Assembly (NCBI GenBank): GCA_026120035.1
Contig: JALRME010000002.1
Span: forward strand, 2,474,726 to 2,538,725
From: Coleophoma eucalyptorum
Lineage: Eukaryota; Ascomycota; Leotiomycetes; Helotiales; Dermateaceae
Direction: 5' to 3'
Length of the DNA stretch: 64,000 bases
Shown here: piece by piece, positions 1 to 12,800 of the stretch
Layout: every line of letters starts with the position of its first letter
Position numbering within the stretch: the stretch's first letter is position 1
Notes under the pieces: model-generated
Database searches by the model: none
Seen by the model: only the letters and a program-made list of their open reading frames with translations
Told to the model about the DNA's origin: nothing
Made by a program: the position numbers and the translations under genes

Positions 1-826
1 ACCAGACATTTTAGAGATACTTACATTGAGGAAAGTCTTCTCACTTGCACCCACTTTCATTTGTCGCAGAACAATTCTAATCAACCACATCACTTCTTCG
101 GCATTCATCTTGTTATACAACTCCTCAAAGATGGGTAATTGTTCGTCTTCTTTCGAAGCTGCTGCAAGTTTATCCAGTAGTGCGTTAACTTCTGCAATGG
201 TCAAATCCCCAGGCATGGTTCTTAGCTGGCGCTTTCTCAAAACCTCAAAGCATCGGCCAGCAAAGTCACCTGCCATTCGGGTTGCGGTGGTTTGGCCAGG
301 AAGCTTCCAGTTGAGGAGGTTATAGCCATCTTCAGACCGATCAGTCAGGTTTAACATCTTGCAGATAATTTTCCCAATTGCTTTTTCTTTCAATCCATAC
401 ATGGGCCTGTCTCGATCCTTCTCAGGGACAATAAGACGAATAGCCGGATAGAAATCAGGACCAACATCGTTTCTCCATCTTGAAATAAAGCGTTCAATGA
501 TATTCTTCTTCTCTTCAGCAGGGTTGGAGTTTCTGGCACCATGGCGGCCTTGCTTCTTCCGTGCGACTGTGGGACCTGCTGGCTTCTTTTTGTTCTCATT
601 AAGCGGATTAAAGAGATTCAAGAAAAGATCGTGAAAAGGAAACGTCGTAGAGTGGTTGTGGGGACGTGCCGGATATCTAAACTTAGCTTGACATCTTCAT
701 GACATGACTTTAGGCTTACTTTTCATCGAGCTCTTCTTTGCTCAAAGGCCCATGGCCGTATTGGAGCTCATCTTCGCGCTCCGCATCCGCGTCGGGTGCC
801 TTACTACGATTCTGAGAGGCTGCCAT
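1..826 (-). CDS. lig4: DNA ligase IV, N-terminal part (partial gene)
   Basis: ATP-dependent DNA ligase of non-homologous end joining, which acts in the nucleus with an XRCC4/Lif1 partner. Two exons are visible: 826-720 and 676-25, joined across a 43-nt intron (719-677). A GTAAGT donor at 24 begins a second intron, so the gene continues left of the window. The 253 visible residues hold most of the N-terminal DNA-binding domain. Recognisable stretches are PLSKEELDEKYPARPHNHST, DVGPDFYPAIRLIVPEKDRD, MYGLKEKAIGKIICKML and EEVMWLIRIVLRQMKVGAS, all characteristic of ligase IV rather than ligase I. The catalytic lysine and BRCT domains lie outside the window. The start was chosen as the first ATG opening a frame that splices cleanly into the conserved block. 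Confidence 0.93.
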
Positions 827-3800
827 CACGGCTATGGAGCATCACGAGGTAGCCAATCCAGAAAAGATATGAGCAAGCAAGGAGCGAATTATTTTAGGAA
901 GGATATGGCTCTGCGTTGAGTGCTCGATAAAACCGGATGAAATTGCTGCAGATTGAAGATGGTTGATATTAGGCAGTCACCCATTACACGTGAAGTGATC
1001 AACGCGTAGTCTCGTGATCTGTGATCTCCTACCAAGTACAACTAACTACTCATCAATGTCTTCGCTTCCCCGGTTTTCAACTTCTCTAATTAGCTAACTC
1101 AGAGCATTCATGATTATATTGATAGTCAAACAGACCTAGTGATTTAAGGGCCCTTTCACTGCTGGCCTCAGTCCGCGTTGCCTATTGCTAAGTTTATTTG
1201 CGGGCTGTCACCTATCCATATTCATTAAGTAGTGACTTGCGACATCCTCATTGATTTCAATATCCACATAAATTCTTCACCTTCAACTCTTTCCGATACT
1301 AAATCTTTGAATATGGAATCCAATTTTGGAACTTTAGAGGGGGGCTGCCCACTTAAGAAACATAGCAGGCATCTTTAATCGCAATTTCGATTCTTAATTT
1401 TGACTTGGTTTTTGATCATACAACATGGATACTCTTTTTTCTTTCGTGTATTCAACAGCCGTATTTAAAGTGCCCTTACTCCGATGGATACCTAAGAAAT
1501 ATAAGTCATATCGATCCCCCTGTTAAGTTGAAGCAGAACACAAGCTACCTCAGTTCGGAGGAATTTCTTTCCAACGTAATCCGCAAAGGGAAATGGACAA
1601 GAGACTTAATGCTTTATCGCCCAGGTGCACACAGCTTGTTGTCGAGACAATTCTCGAATTTCTCAAGTCCGATATCAACGAATAGGAAAGACTCTCTGAT
1701 GACAGCAGCAACTTCAAAGGCCACCCAGCATCTAGATGATCGCCTTGCCTAATATGGGCCTTACTCACACCTGATCCGGAGTATTCGATGACCCTGCTGC
1801 GCTCATTCAATACGAGGCTCTACGCTTCGCCAAAGGGCTAGTTTTCGCCTCATGCAGGTCTTCAAAGTCCCTGAGTACGATGAAATCAGACATACACGGA
1901 TTTCATGAATTCACATTGCGAAAATGGTCGATATCAGATGTATGCTTACAAACGGGGAGATTAGCTCTGTAGCTTGCAAGTTCGGGATTATATGCTGAGG
2001 ATAGTAGTAAGTAGGTGAATGAAGAATCGGATTAAAATTTCAAATGTCTACTACTTGACACGGAGCTCGACAAAAAGTAACGAACATATGAACGGTGTGC
2101 GGCAATCTAGGACGGGGACAAGATTTAAGACCGAGAGAAAATGCGGATCGATTTGAAGGCCCGGCAAAGAAGCAGCTATAGATATACCATACAGGATAAG
2201 ATCGGAATGTCCACAAACGGGGTGTCTAGATCCATTTGAATTCTCTTGGACCCGTTCGACGGAAAAGCACTGTGATCGGCGAGTGGCACCCGTGGAGCTA
2301 TAGGATGCTCAAAATGGCAAGACTTTTGAATGCAACAAACACTGGGTAGCAATCGCTATTTTACTTGTGTTTCGTTCCTGCCCGGTTTTTTTAGGTAGCC
2401 ACCTTGGTTTGGTTCTCCGTTACAGAAGCTTTCTTGGGCTATTGGGCCATTGAGAGTAATAGTAGAAAAAGTAGTAGTATGACTATTGTCAAACTGATAT
2501 CAGCATGACAGGCCTTGACCGTTACCAAATCCTTCCATCCGATCACCTGCTCTCTTGCTCGCCGGATCTCTGTTCTGTAAAGCAGTGTGTCACGTCTTTG
2601 AGCCACAGTGACTTATTATGAGAACAACCGAAGATACCGGTAAATCGTTGTGAGAACGGCTTACTCGGTAGCACAATGTTCCCATGGTTAAGCCGTCAAT
2701 TAATGCACTTCCTGGCTTAGCTGTCTTTGGTCCATGTAGTGACAGATGCAGAAGTCCCTGAATAACCCCAGTGGAGGGTTTTCTAGGTTGCACGAAAAGC
2801 TTGTGTCCTTCACGCGCACCAGATCTGAAGTCCAACTCACAGCCAGAATACACCAGGAAGCAAGCTCAGCACCTCGCATACAGGCAAACGAGCCTCAACA
2901 TCACCATCGTCATTTCATGAAACATATGCAGTACCGTATATCAGAATGAAGTGCGGTAAATACCCCATGCCGTCAACGGCCAACCTCAAGCCTAATATGG
3001 GCTTTCCCCGCATTCGAAAACAGAAGGCCATCCCGAGTTCGCCCAGGTAGGCAAGTGGCATGACCTGCGACAGTAACAAATCAGTCTTCGAAGATAAGTA
3101 AAGCTCTTCTGATTCGAGGAAGCTCGTCTGCATGATCAACACTTTACAAGACACATTTCTAGCCGAGATCTCCTAGAACTTGATTTTATGTGCATGATCT
3201 GGTTTACGACTCATACGAGGCAAGCGCTGCAATGAGGATGGATAAGTTCGAGGTAAAGGCGCTTATCGCTGTCCACCATCTTTTCACATGCGCACACGTG
3301 AGATAGCTCAACAACACGATACACTAGGCTGTTATTCATTCTGGGAGCTCCGCCGTTAGCAACGGATATCGCTCTTGTGAATCTAGATGAAGCTACCAGT
3401 TCATGAGTCAGCGGGTTGACTAACCATGAGAAGCCGGGCGGGCTTAAACATGGTCAGTTTGTGACTAACCAGGAATGCCCAAAACTTCCCTTTCTTAGCA
3501 TCGTCACCATTTAGAGTTTCGTCCAAAGATTGGCCTCGACATTCACAACATCGACGGGAGTGCCCGATGCCTGCTCAAGTTACCGAGTAGTGACGTGGGT
3601 TCGAAAATTGCTCTTGGAAATGGATTACTTGGGTGTGGAACAGGGAAAGGACACGAAAACAAAAGGAATTGTTGCGCTTGATTTCGTAATATGCTCCATT
3701 GCCAAACTGAAGACATGAATCGTTACAACTAACTCCATGAACTGTGGATTGTGGAGTGAAGGCAATAAATCATTCTGGACTTTCCACGGGTCTTCAGAAC

Positions 3801-5200
3801 TTGTCCACACGCATTTCTTCTCCACACGCATTTCTTCTCGACACCGACCAAGCCACCGAGAATTGCGCCCTCTTTTTTTCTTTTCTCTTATTCTTTTTCT
3901 TTTTTTTTCCCTTTCTACTTCTCCTTTCGTTCTACGGTTTTTGATTTAGTACCCCCCCCCCCCTTTGCTTCGGGCAGCTGTGCATAATCTAAGTCATTGT
4001 CATTCTACGCTCGAAATATGAAACGAGTTCAAGCGGTGAGGTGCCGGTCAATGGATATCACAAAGCACTCTCCTGTGTTCTTTTGGTGGGCACAAACATA
4101 AACACGTAGGCAGCATAACAGTCAGTGACTTACATCACCGGCGTGACGGTGACATGCATATCGGCCAGGGCAAGCGCATCATTTCTCCAAACACACCCAT
4201 GCTTGGAAAATTTGAGTGGCAAACTTTTCCCTTCCTTCCTCATTCTGTTGGACGTAACAGAAAGAAGAAAACAGTGCCGTACGAGTACCGAACCGGCGCT
4301 CATTACAGTGGGTCATCAATGAAGCGTATGCAGGACGTCCCATCAACAGCAACATCATGTGCTGGCTTGGCTGGATTCGGAAAGAAGGTTAAAGGTCGAT
4401 AGTGAAGTAGAAGCCACGAACGCAAAGAGGCAAAAAAGGGTTCAGAAAGTCGAAAGCTTGAACCTAACCCCACGCGCACGCGCAAGTGCAAGTGCGGGAA
4501 AGCAGGGCACAATCATCCCGCGGAAAGCTCGCGTTGCGAGTTGGGAGCTGAAATGAAGGTTAGGGTTGGGGGGTTGGGGGTTGAAGGTTGAAGGTTGAGC
4601 TTATGCAACAGTGGAAGGAATGGAGGAATTGCATCCCATGGCCCCTTTGGACGGGTACGAGCGGTTCGGCGTTCAACCAGTGATGGGCGAGCAGCGAACT
4701 CCTATGCTGGAGCTGGAAAGTCAGATTCCGCCCCGGGTAGGATCAATCAATAATATCGCGGCGGGCCATTCTCGTTACACGCGACCTTCCCCATGGCGCC
4801 CATGGCGGGAGCAGGCAGGAGGAATGCAAGGAGGCCGTCCGATGTGACAGGAAGAAGGCCAGGTGTAGTATATGTTTTGTCAGGGTCCTCGACATCCGCT
4901 GCTGTCCTCTCTCTCGTGCTTCATCCTTAGATTACCTACCCTGCACCAGTATACCTCGACAGCCATCGCCCAAGGGGGGAAGGAGAGCGTGAGAGCGTGA
5001 CAGCAAGACAACGAGACAGCGGCGAGACCTAAGCCGAAAGCAGGCCCATGTCGTGTGAGAACAACCATCCGAGTGGGATTCTTAATCATAAAGTAGGTAC
5101 CTAAAGTACATCCAGACGGCTACGTATTCCGTACACGTCCACGTACATGTACGGGACCGCTCTCGCACCCGTCAACCTGATCTGACCGGCTGGCCCTTAT
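827..5200. other. Gene-poor intergenic region
   Basis: No gene that I can support in 4.4 kb. Short open frames occur on both strands but lack splice continuity and family motifs. Around 1425-1900 (+) several frames look protein-like when stitched together, but stops and frame changes break them and I do not recognise a family (see rejected items). A run of 12 C lies near 3952-3963 and a G-rich block at 4556-4600. Confidence 0.6.
4556..4600 (+). repeat. G-rich GGTTGRRG/TTAGGG-like repeat
   Basis: A short degenerate tandem array of GGTTAGGG, GGTTGGGG and GGTTGAAG units. It resembles telomeric repeat but is only about 45 nt and imperfect. The G runs are compatible with a quadruplex on the + strand. 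Confidence 0.55.
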
Positions 5201-6022
5201 CAGTTCCAGTAGTTTAGTTATCTGTTTATCCACACTCCCCCAACTCAACACCCGTCCATCTTCCGCCGTCCAGCTTCCAGCACCCACCTTTCACCTTCGC
5301 CGGGAACCGTTCGCAGCCCTGCTAATGCAAATGCTGTCTGTCCACACTCGTCCCTTATTCCGCCTCCGACCAGTAAAGCACCAACGCAGTGCTCACCCTT
5401 GCCCTTATCCCTTGTCCTTGTCCTTGCTCATCGTTATACTCAACCCTGCCGTTGCCGCGCCTTACGGAGTCCTTCTCCCATACACACATAACATTCTCGA
5501 GTACATACATACCACCTGCCTGGCCCGGCCTTGTCTTGCCCGATCAACCCTCGACAAACTCCCAACCTGAATACTCACTCACACCCGACACTCCTTCCTG
5601 ACTGCTACCACTACCACCACTACGACTACGACTCCGACTCCGACTGCGACTACTTCCAATATTTATCATCCAACTTGACCAACTCTCTCTCTCGCACGCT
5701 CTCGACCTACCATGCCTTATACCACTGTCTAATCGTATTCCACCAACAGCCTGAGATGCCGCCCCATCAAGACCACCAAACGCAACTGTGCATAGAACTC
5801 CAAGAGACAACACGAACCTCTTTCCGATAAGAATTCCACCAGTCTATTTCGACGCATCGCAGTCTTTGCCTTTCAAATCTGATCCACGACCCTCTTATCC
5901 GACCTCGTTTTCTGCATATGCTTCGCTTTGCCGTGTTCCTATAACATAATACTTGGCTAGTTCGCACCTTTTAAGTCCAAACCAGCACGCGACCCCCGGT
6001 CGCCTGGAACCACCTAGTGACG
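5201..6022 (+). promoter_or_regulatory. Pyrimidine-rich leader and promoter of the 6023 gene
   Basis: The + strand is strongly C/T-rich from about 5220 up to the start codon, as in many filamentous-fungal core promoters and 5' leaders. It contains a degenerate CTA/CGA trinucleotide tract at about 5604-5652. If the transcript starts near 5250-5400, several upstream AUGs (5325, 5389, 5531) would open uORFs of 70-99 codons. The transcription start itself cannot be seen from sequence. Confidence 0.5.
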
Positions 6023-7507
6023 ATGATGGCCCCAAGGTCTTTCCTCTTCACTCGCCAGAACCCAAATCTTCTTTCAACTCGCTCTAACCAACAATGCCAA
6101 CATCAGAAGCCAGCTGTTGCTCGGAGGAATGCCTCATCAACAAAGAACGAAATGTCTATCACAGCTGCCACCACCACCACGACCGAGTCGAGACCATCAA
6201 CACCCACCTCTCCTGTCATAATTCCAACACCTTCAAGACTCTCACACGAGAGCCAGAGATCACAAGCCAGGAATGAACGACCTCGTATGCCTCGAAAGAC
6301 CTCCGACAAGTCCGAGCGACGTGCCCGAACTGTCCATTCCCCAGATTCGATACCACCATCAGTCGCAGCCTTACTCGCTATCACGGCGATTCCTGTTCAC
6401 AAAACAAACAGCGCTCGAAAGAGGGGAGGTTCGCGACAAAGGCTGACGGTCGATGCAATACTTCAACATACTGGTGGCGTGGATATGGAGAAGGAGTTGA
6501 GTCGCTCATTAAGTAAGAGCCACATGGACTTCCTATTGAGCCCTCCAGACGAACTAGAAGACGACGAATTCCTCGTAGGAAGTGATGTCGGAATGGAGTC
6601 TGTCCTGTCCACAAGGACAATGTCTAGTGAATCGATGCCTTCACTGGACGGAGATTCTACATTGTCCCCATCACCATCACTACGCTCGCTCGTAACACCG
6701 GGTTCTCGGGGCAGGAAGTCACTGCCAAAGAGACATATTCTGTCATCATCACCACCAGGTGATGCAGCAGATCACCCTTTAGTAACACCAAAACTAGATA
6801 TCGATGAACTGGACTTCAGGGCTTTCGAAAAGCACACTGGTGACGAAGAGACACCCATCGAGATTCAGTTACCAGTACGCAAATCGGCATTTAAATCAAA
6901 CCTAACAGCTTCACTTCGAGCTTTGGCTTCAGCTGCGAGATTGTCGGCCAAGTCCTTTTCTACACTCACGACGCCTATGATCACGCCAGATGACTTTCTA
7001 ACACGATCTATCATCTCTATTGATCCTAGAGTACCATTTACAGACGAGCGCATGCCGCCGAGGCTCGAGGACACTCCAACTCCCGCACTACGACGTTACC
7101 TTAATCCTACCACAAACGCCCCCATCGAAGCTCACGTGCCTTCGTCACTCGCGCAGACAACCAGCACTACCAAATGCACAGCTTCAATTCAGATGCAGAC
7201 TTACAAAGTGTCACGCTCAGCTCGAGGCTCGTCACCCAGTGTTATCAGTCGCCGCACCCAGCCCACATCCGAAGACGCATTTGCCGAGGTCGCTGCTGGA
7301 CCAGTCGCTCGTCAACGAGATATGCGAGAAAACAGCGATTTCATCAGAATAGCTGTCATGGAGATGGCCATGCGCAAGAAGGGGAAATTGGATGACCAGA
7401 AGCCGGGACGGGCGCGATGGGCTTTGCCGCCGCGGAAACCTTCAACCACGCCTTACGAGATAGGTGAGAATGGTGTCCCGGTACGATGGATAGGCGTTAC
7501 ATATTAG
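6023..7507 (+). CDS. Conserved-looking fungal protein of unknown function, 494 aa
   Basis: A single exon encoding a Ser/Thr/Pro-rich, largely disordered protein. I do not recognise an enzymatic domain. More ordered islands are a SIPPSVAALLAITAIP segment near residue 115, an acidic PPDELEDDEFLVGSD block near 175, and a C-terminal block (about residues 430-494) with RIAVMEMAMRKKGKLDDQ and GRARWALPPRKP, which has the look of a conserved motif. The ATG at 6023 is chosen (a second follows at 6026); the frame extends upstream only to a GTG. There is no signal peptide or membrane segment. The long pyrimidine-rich leader suggests a regulated gene. Function cannot be assigned; a regulatory or scaffold role is only a guess. 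Confidence 0.8.
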   Translation: MMAPRSFLFTRQNPNLLSTRSNQQCQHQKPAVARRNASSTKNEMSITAATTTTTESRPSTPTSPVIIPTPSRLSHESQRSQARNERPRMPRKTSDKSERRARTVHSPDSIPPSVAALLAITAIPVHKTNSARKRGGSRQRLTVDAILQHTGGVDMEKELSRSLSKSHMDFLLSPPDELEDDEFLVGSDVGMESVLSTRTMSSESMPSLDGDSTLSPSPSLRSLVTPGSRGRKSLPKRHILSSSPPGDAADHPLVTPKLDIDELDFRAFEKHTGDEETPIEIQLPVRKSAFKSNLTASLRALASAARLSAKSFSTLTTPMITPDDFLTRSIISIDPRVPFTDERMPPRLEDTPTPALRRYLNPTTNAPIEAHVPSSLAQTTSTTKCTASIQMQTYKVSRSARGSSPSVISRRTQPTSEDAFAEVAAGPVARQRDMRENSDFIRIAVMEMAMRKKGKLDDQKPGRARWALPPRKPSTTPYEIGENGVPVRWIGVTY

Positions 7508-9815
7508 ATCCACTCTAAAGGGTCGAAAGATTCAACTCGCCATCCGAAGCCCCCAGCAATAGGTTTGCCACATGAAGGATATCCGCAAGCCAGCAGATCC
7601 GCCGCGGCAAAGTGTCATCATGCTTGAATCTCAGGGGTCACAAATCAACAACCACGGATTGTTTCGGACCTACCTCTGATTGGGGGCGAAGAAGCGAACC
7701 AGGACCATTGTCATTCCTTGTCAAAGTTCGCTCCTGCCGCTTCCATTTGCTTTCTCGAAGGTCGAAGGGCTTGCCGAGATTCCACCGGAAAGGTTACGTT
7801 TTGGCGACACCCCACTTACCACAGCCCTGTTGGAATTTTACCATTATTCACAGATCCACTACCAGTGCACAACGCTTCTAAGGTGCCATGGCCGATTCCG
7901 CAAATGAAGGTGAGCGGTCGGAAGACGGTTTCTGGTGCTTTCGCTGTCTCGAGTCAAGCACATTTCAACCCTTGGAAGGCTGAAAATAGGGGTCCAGCTG
8001 CACCACTTGAGCATTGCCAACATTTTGCTATTTCAGACGATCGATCCATGGCAATTCCAATACTGCGTGACACGATCATCTACCCGAAAAGGGATGATCC
8101 CCAGGACCCTGGAGCTGGTGTACAGGGTCCATCTTCTTCGCCGCGGGGTTCTCTTACTCCGAGTCGGCGTCTCACCGTGCGCGACGAGGGCGTTTAAAGC
8201 AGAACGCCGTGACGGCGAAATCACCTGCTCAACTTCCGCATATGGCACACGAAATTGTTAACCAGCCACCCTCAACAACGCTTCTCTCGGTATCCCACTA
8301 TGTTCTTGTGACAAATCGTCACAATTCGAGTAGTCGGAACACAACGGCGGTGTGCGATATGAATAAACGAGAGAATGGATCACAATAAATAGAAGTGCGT
8401 TTTTTGGTGTTTTTTTTTTTGTTTTGGTTTTTCGACAATGCATGATAAACACAACTTCCTGGACCCTTTGTCCTATTTTAGAGATTGGGAGAGGAGCAAA
8501 CACGCCGGAGCCGTTGCCCGAGTGGAGTCCTTTAGGACTCAGCAGAAAGCACTCATCTCGCGACCGAGTACAATTCATGGAGGAGGGTTGTATTGGGATG
8601 TCTCGGTACGGTGCCGAGGTATATTTCATTTTTATTCACGAATCTGGAGTTTTAGGGTGCATGGAAACGGGACTGGGACGCGATGCATACACAGAGGGGG
8701 TTTTTTTCACGAGCTGGTATTCATCTTCAGAGGCTTCTGGGACAGACTTTGATTTTAGCGATGGGAGAAGGTGCTTACTTACTTGATGTATTGGTTGGAT
8801 ACCATACTTCGCGTTTTCTTGCTGTGTTGTATATATCCTTGGCTTTATGAACATGATAGAGATACCTTTATGAATAAAACTTATAAACACTTATATACTT
8901 ACATGTGTCTTTCTAAATACTTCTCTTCTCTGTATTTGAATCTTTAAGTAGTTCGGGGATTGTTATTTATAAATACTAGGCAGTATGTGTTTAACCCTCA
9001 TGAATTGGTCAACTCAGTTATGCAGACAGTGATTAGTTAAGATCTTTAATCTCGTTTCGGTGCAATAAACATAGTAGATGTGTGTAATACCCTTTGCTCG
9101 TGCTTGTAAGATATGTTCACTGATCTATCCTCAATTCGTCGTCGCAACCCCTGCCATAAAACAATAGGATGGTTATCTCTTTCATGAGACCGTGCCACAA
9201 GTGTTAAAGAACCCTCTGGCCAATACATTGGGTTATTGCACCAAACTCTCTAGGAGGGTAGGTTTAAGACGGGGTAGTTATGATTCACGAGCTTGGTGAA
9301 ATTAACCACCCGTTGGAGGGGGGGGGGGGACACCACTCTTGGAAGGTAGCGATGCTGTCCTAAGAGCAAAACCGTGACAGAGTTAGTAATGTAGCAAGGT
9401 GTATAGTCATCGGAAAGGAAACACAAACAGTTGCTCCTCTATTTTGGACATATCGCCGTCGTCTTGTATTATTACTATATGTATATATACACACGTACTA
9501 CGTACGCAAACATATCCACGCGTGTTGCAGACCAAAATGAAGGGAAATACAACCAATCATGACTGACAAGTTTATATGAAGAAAACTCGACAACAAATTT
9601 CCTCCAACACATACAGCAAAACCAGAGGGCAGGTACTGTCACCTGTACTCTGATGTCTAGAAAAAGACAATGGCGAACAATGCAATGCAATCATACTCCT
9701 TTACACACGCCTCCCAGTTGACCAGCGTTGCCCATTTTACCACATCCAGCATATTATTTTACAAACGAAAAATGTATACACGGAAAACCCTTTTCCGGCA
9801 AGATTCTGCTAAATT
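7508..9815. other. Spacer between convergent genes
   Basis: 2.3 kb between the 6023 gene and the 3' end of the FMP27 gene. It holds their untranslated regions, poly-T/poly-G tracts (about 8401-8430; 12 G at 9318-9329) and AT-rich sequence after 8800. Open frames of 70-160 codons exist but show no domain or splice logic. I see no gene. Confidence 0.6.
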
Positions 9816-12800
9816 TCAATTCAGCACCTTGCTTAACAAGCTCTTGCTCTTCTTCTTGCTCGATGTTCTGTCGATCTCATCTTCCTCAGGAACTGTCATA
9901 GTGTTATGGCTAGATGGGCCGAGATCCTTTTTCTTCAACTTTCGTAGTGTATCTGCAACAAAACCCCCAGAGCCGCTGTTTCTAGTCTCGTTGCCACTGC
10001 TTTCAGACCATACTTTGGCGGTGCTTGTACCGGATGATCCTCCTGTCAAATCCGAGTCCTCTTTTTTTGCTGGCGTCATCATCAAGTTCGTAGGGAAGCT
10101 CTGTGATCTTGGAAAGGACTGCAAAGAAACAAGACTGCTCGAAGCACTTTCGGGGCGGTGTGTTCCATTGCCTGTAAGGTTGGAGGTGAATGATCTCCTT
10201 GGACTCTTTGATCGTTCAGATCGGCGGGTGTCTGTAGGGCTATATGCAAAAGTGCTGCTGGCATCGCTATTATCATGAGAGTTGTCATTACTGGATGGGG
10301 CGAGAAGAACGCTGCTTGTAGCTAATTCTCGCAATCGGCTTTGTTGCGCAGTATTTGGGCGATGCTTGCTAAATTTGTTTCCGATGATGGCACCTGTGTG
10401 AGAAATCAAGGCTCGGATAACGTCTTTCTTGAGGGCAAGAGCAAGATCAAGATTGGACCAAGTCTTGTTACGATACTCAATCAAGGGGAGCCTGAAAACG
10501 AAATCGTGGACATCCTCTATGTTGCGTTCCCCTTTGCCTTTATAGCTCAAGCAAAGCACAACACTAGGGATTTTGACATAAGCTAGTGTCATGTAATTAG
10601 AAGCCCGAGACATCATCTTTGTCAAGTCGTCGGATGGTTTCTCTTTCGACTTGCCACCATTCCTGTGGATGCCAAACCGTGTACTCTTCGCTTCTCCATT
10701 TGTGGATGTCTTATCAATGTTGGATGCTCCCGTCGAGGAGCGATTCAACATAGGGCGTGATGCAATGCTTGTACTCAGACTCTCAATAGATGGCTTTTTG
10801 TTCATCGACCTTATAGATGGCGCTTTTGAAGATGAGGACTTGTTCGACTGGAAAAGCCTGAAATGATGGCTTCCGTCGCTGCTTTGGGCGGAATGCATTG
10901 ACTTGGATTTTGGCATGGAACTACTAGTAGGACGTGCTTCAGAAGTCAAAGTCGGCCTCAGTCGAAGTTCTAGAGAACCAGCCCTTGTACTTGTTGCTGA
11001 TCCACGCCTCTCACCATCCATGGCAAAAAGGTGGTTACCGCTCGTACTTGAGGTTTCCTTTGACTCTTCTTCTTCTTCGTCATTATTAAGAGGTTGCATA
11101 TGCTTCACCATGAACGGAGAGCTATTCTTGCCAGTTCCATTTCCATCTTCCTTTGAGCCTGGAAACATGTACTCAAAGAGCCGTTTGCCAACCTCACGTT
11201 CCAGTTGGATTTTCATTGGAAAAAGATTCACCTCAAAATGGTCCATGACAGGTATTCCAGCAATGGCTTCGAGCATGTACCAGTAGACCCTCAGCATCTG
11301 CTGATTTCCACCCTCATTGAAAACACCACGTTCAGCATCAGAATAAGGCGCAAACATCTCAGGGTATATTGCGTCAGGCAGGAGGTTGAGACCAACAATT
11401 TTCCCGATTTGCATGAGATTGATATGAGATCCGTCGGAATTATCAGTTCGATCATATTCCGCCTTTTGCAATTGAAACTCCATGAGTGGCTGGTTGTTAT
11501 CACGGAGTAAATGCCAAACAATCTGATTGGACGATATGTTCCACCTGAGCAGTCCACTACTCTGTGCGCCGTCATACTTACGTTGCGATGTAGTAATGGC
11601 TTTCATCATGAAGAATAGTTCGTCTTCGCAACTAGTGAGATCCCGATCGAGGGCCATCCTATCCTCCCAGCCTTTCCTGTCGAGATATTTAGAATTGATC
11701 TGGAATTGTGTCTTGATCTCCTCGAGTTGCCGAATACGCTCTTGCAACCGAATGACCATTTCGGGAGCGCCACGTAAATCACTAAAATCGGATGCGAGCA
11801 TAATCTTCTCAAGTCGTTCACTTCGAGTCTTCTCCAGCGGCTCACTGTACATGAGAAGGTCAAGTACAATGATATACATTGCGTAATACTGGGCAGAATT
11901 GCACAATGCTCGAATTTGCGGGAATTCAACCCAAAGATGGTCCATCCTGCTCTCGATATTATTTGGAACAGAAGCATGAGCTTCTTCGCTTCCCGTAATC
12001 TCATCGTTATACTTCAGACGAAGCGTATTATACTTGTCATACCGAAGGCTTGCGGATGTTTTTTGCACAACCCGCTTAAATCCAAAGGGATCGGCGGAGA
12101 AGTCGAACATGACCTCCATGGGAACCCACGGTGGCCAAGCGGAACCCGCTGGAGTACCATAATGACTTCCGGAATATAGGCTGAGAAGTTGTGACGAGAA
12201 CCACTTCTGGTGAGTTACGAAGAACTGGGTGCTATCCATCTCAACTGCAAAACGTCGTTGCACAAGACCACTAACATCATCGAACATGCGATCTTTATCC
12301 ATCACTTCCACAACTTTCAGTTCCATACCTTTCGCTGTTACTAAAACCACGGCCTTTGGATTCTTCTCACTTTGGAGTTGTATCTGGGGCGCAATGAGCC
12401 TTAAATGATAGCTATTTTGAGGCGTAAAATCCTGAGCGATATTCGAGTCCAAGTTCTCGGTTGAAACTCGCTGATTCTCAACCTCATAGGCTTGAGGATC
12501 GTCGGCATTCACAAATTTCTTGCCATCGGCAAGGATTTCCTTGATGCGAGCTTCAACCTCTCCAGAACCGTCGAAATTAGGGCCAGCCTTCGGCGATGGA
12601 CCAGTAGATGTAGTAGTTTCCGGCGAAGGCCCCCTTGATTTCGGCATTTTTGCTTTGCTCTGCTCTTCAACGATATCAAGAATAAACTTGACAGCTGGCC
12701 GAGAGAGGTAGTAAACAAAACCGCGCCGTTGACTAACTTGATGTATATAGCGGAGAATGATATTTCTCAGCATATTGTTCCACTTCAGCTGCATGTTATG

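Noticed and set aside
1405..1900. Protein-like frames, including a 115-codon + frame and the neighbouring frame starting MDTLFSFVYSTAVF
   Set aside because: Stitched frames look plausible but need several frame changes and in-frame stops to be ignored, and I cannot name a family. It may be an old gene relic; not supportable as a feature.
4556..4600. Telomere-like repeat as evidence of a chromosome end or fusion
   Set aside because: Only about 45 nt and degenerate, flanked by ordinary sequence; more likely simple G-rich repeat.
7718..8197. 159-codon frame downstream of the 6023 gene
   Set aside because: Pro/Ser-rich with no splice signals or family motif; best explained as 3' UTR sequence.
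9670..10278. 202-codon + strand frame overlapping the 3' end of fmp27
   Set aside because: It lies antisense to a well-supported coding region and has no features of its own; a shadow of Ser/Lys-rich codons.
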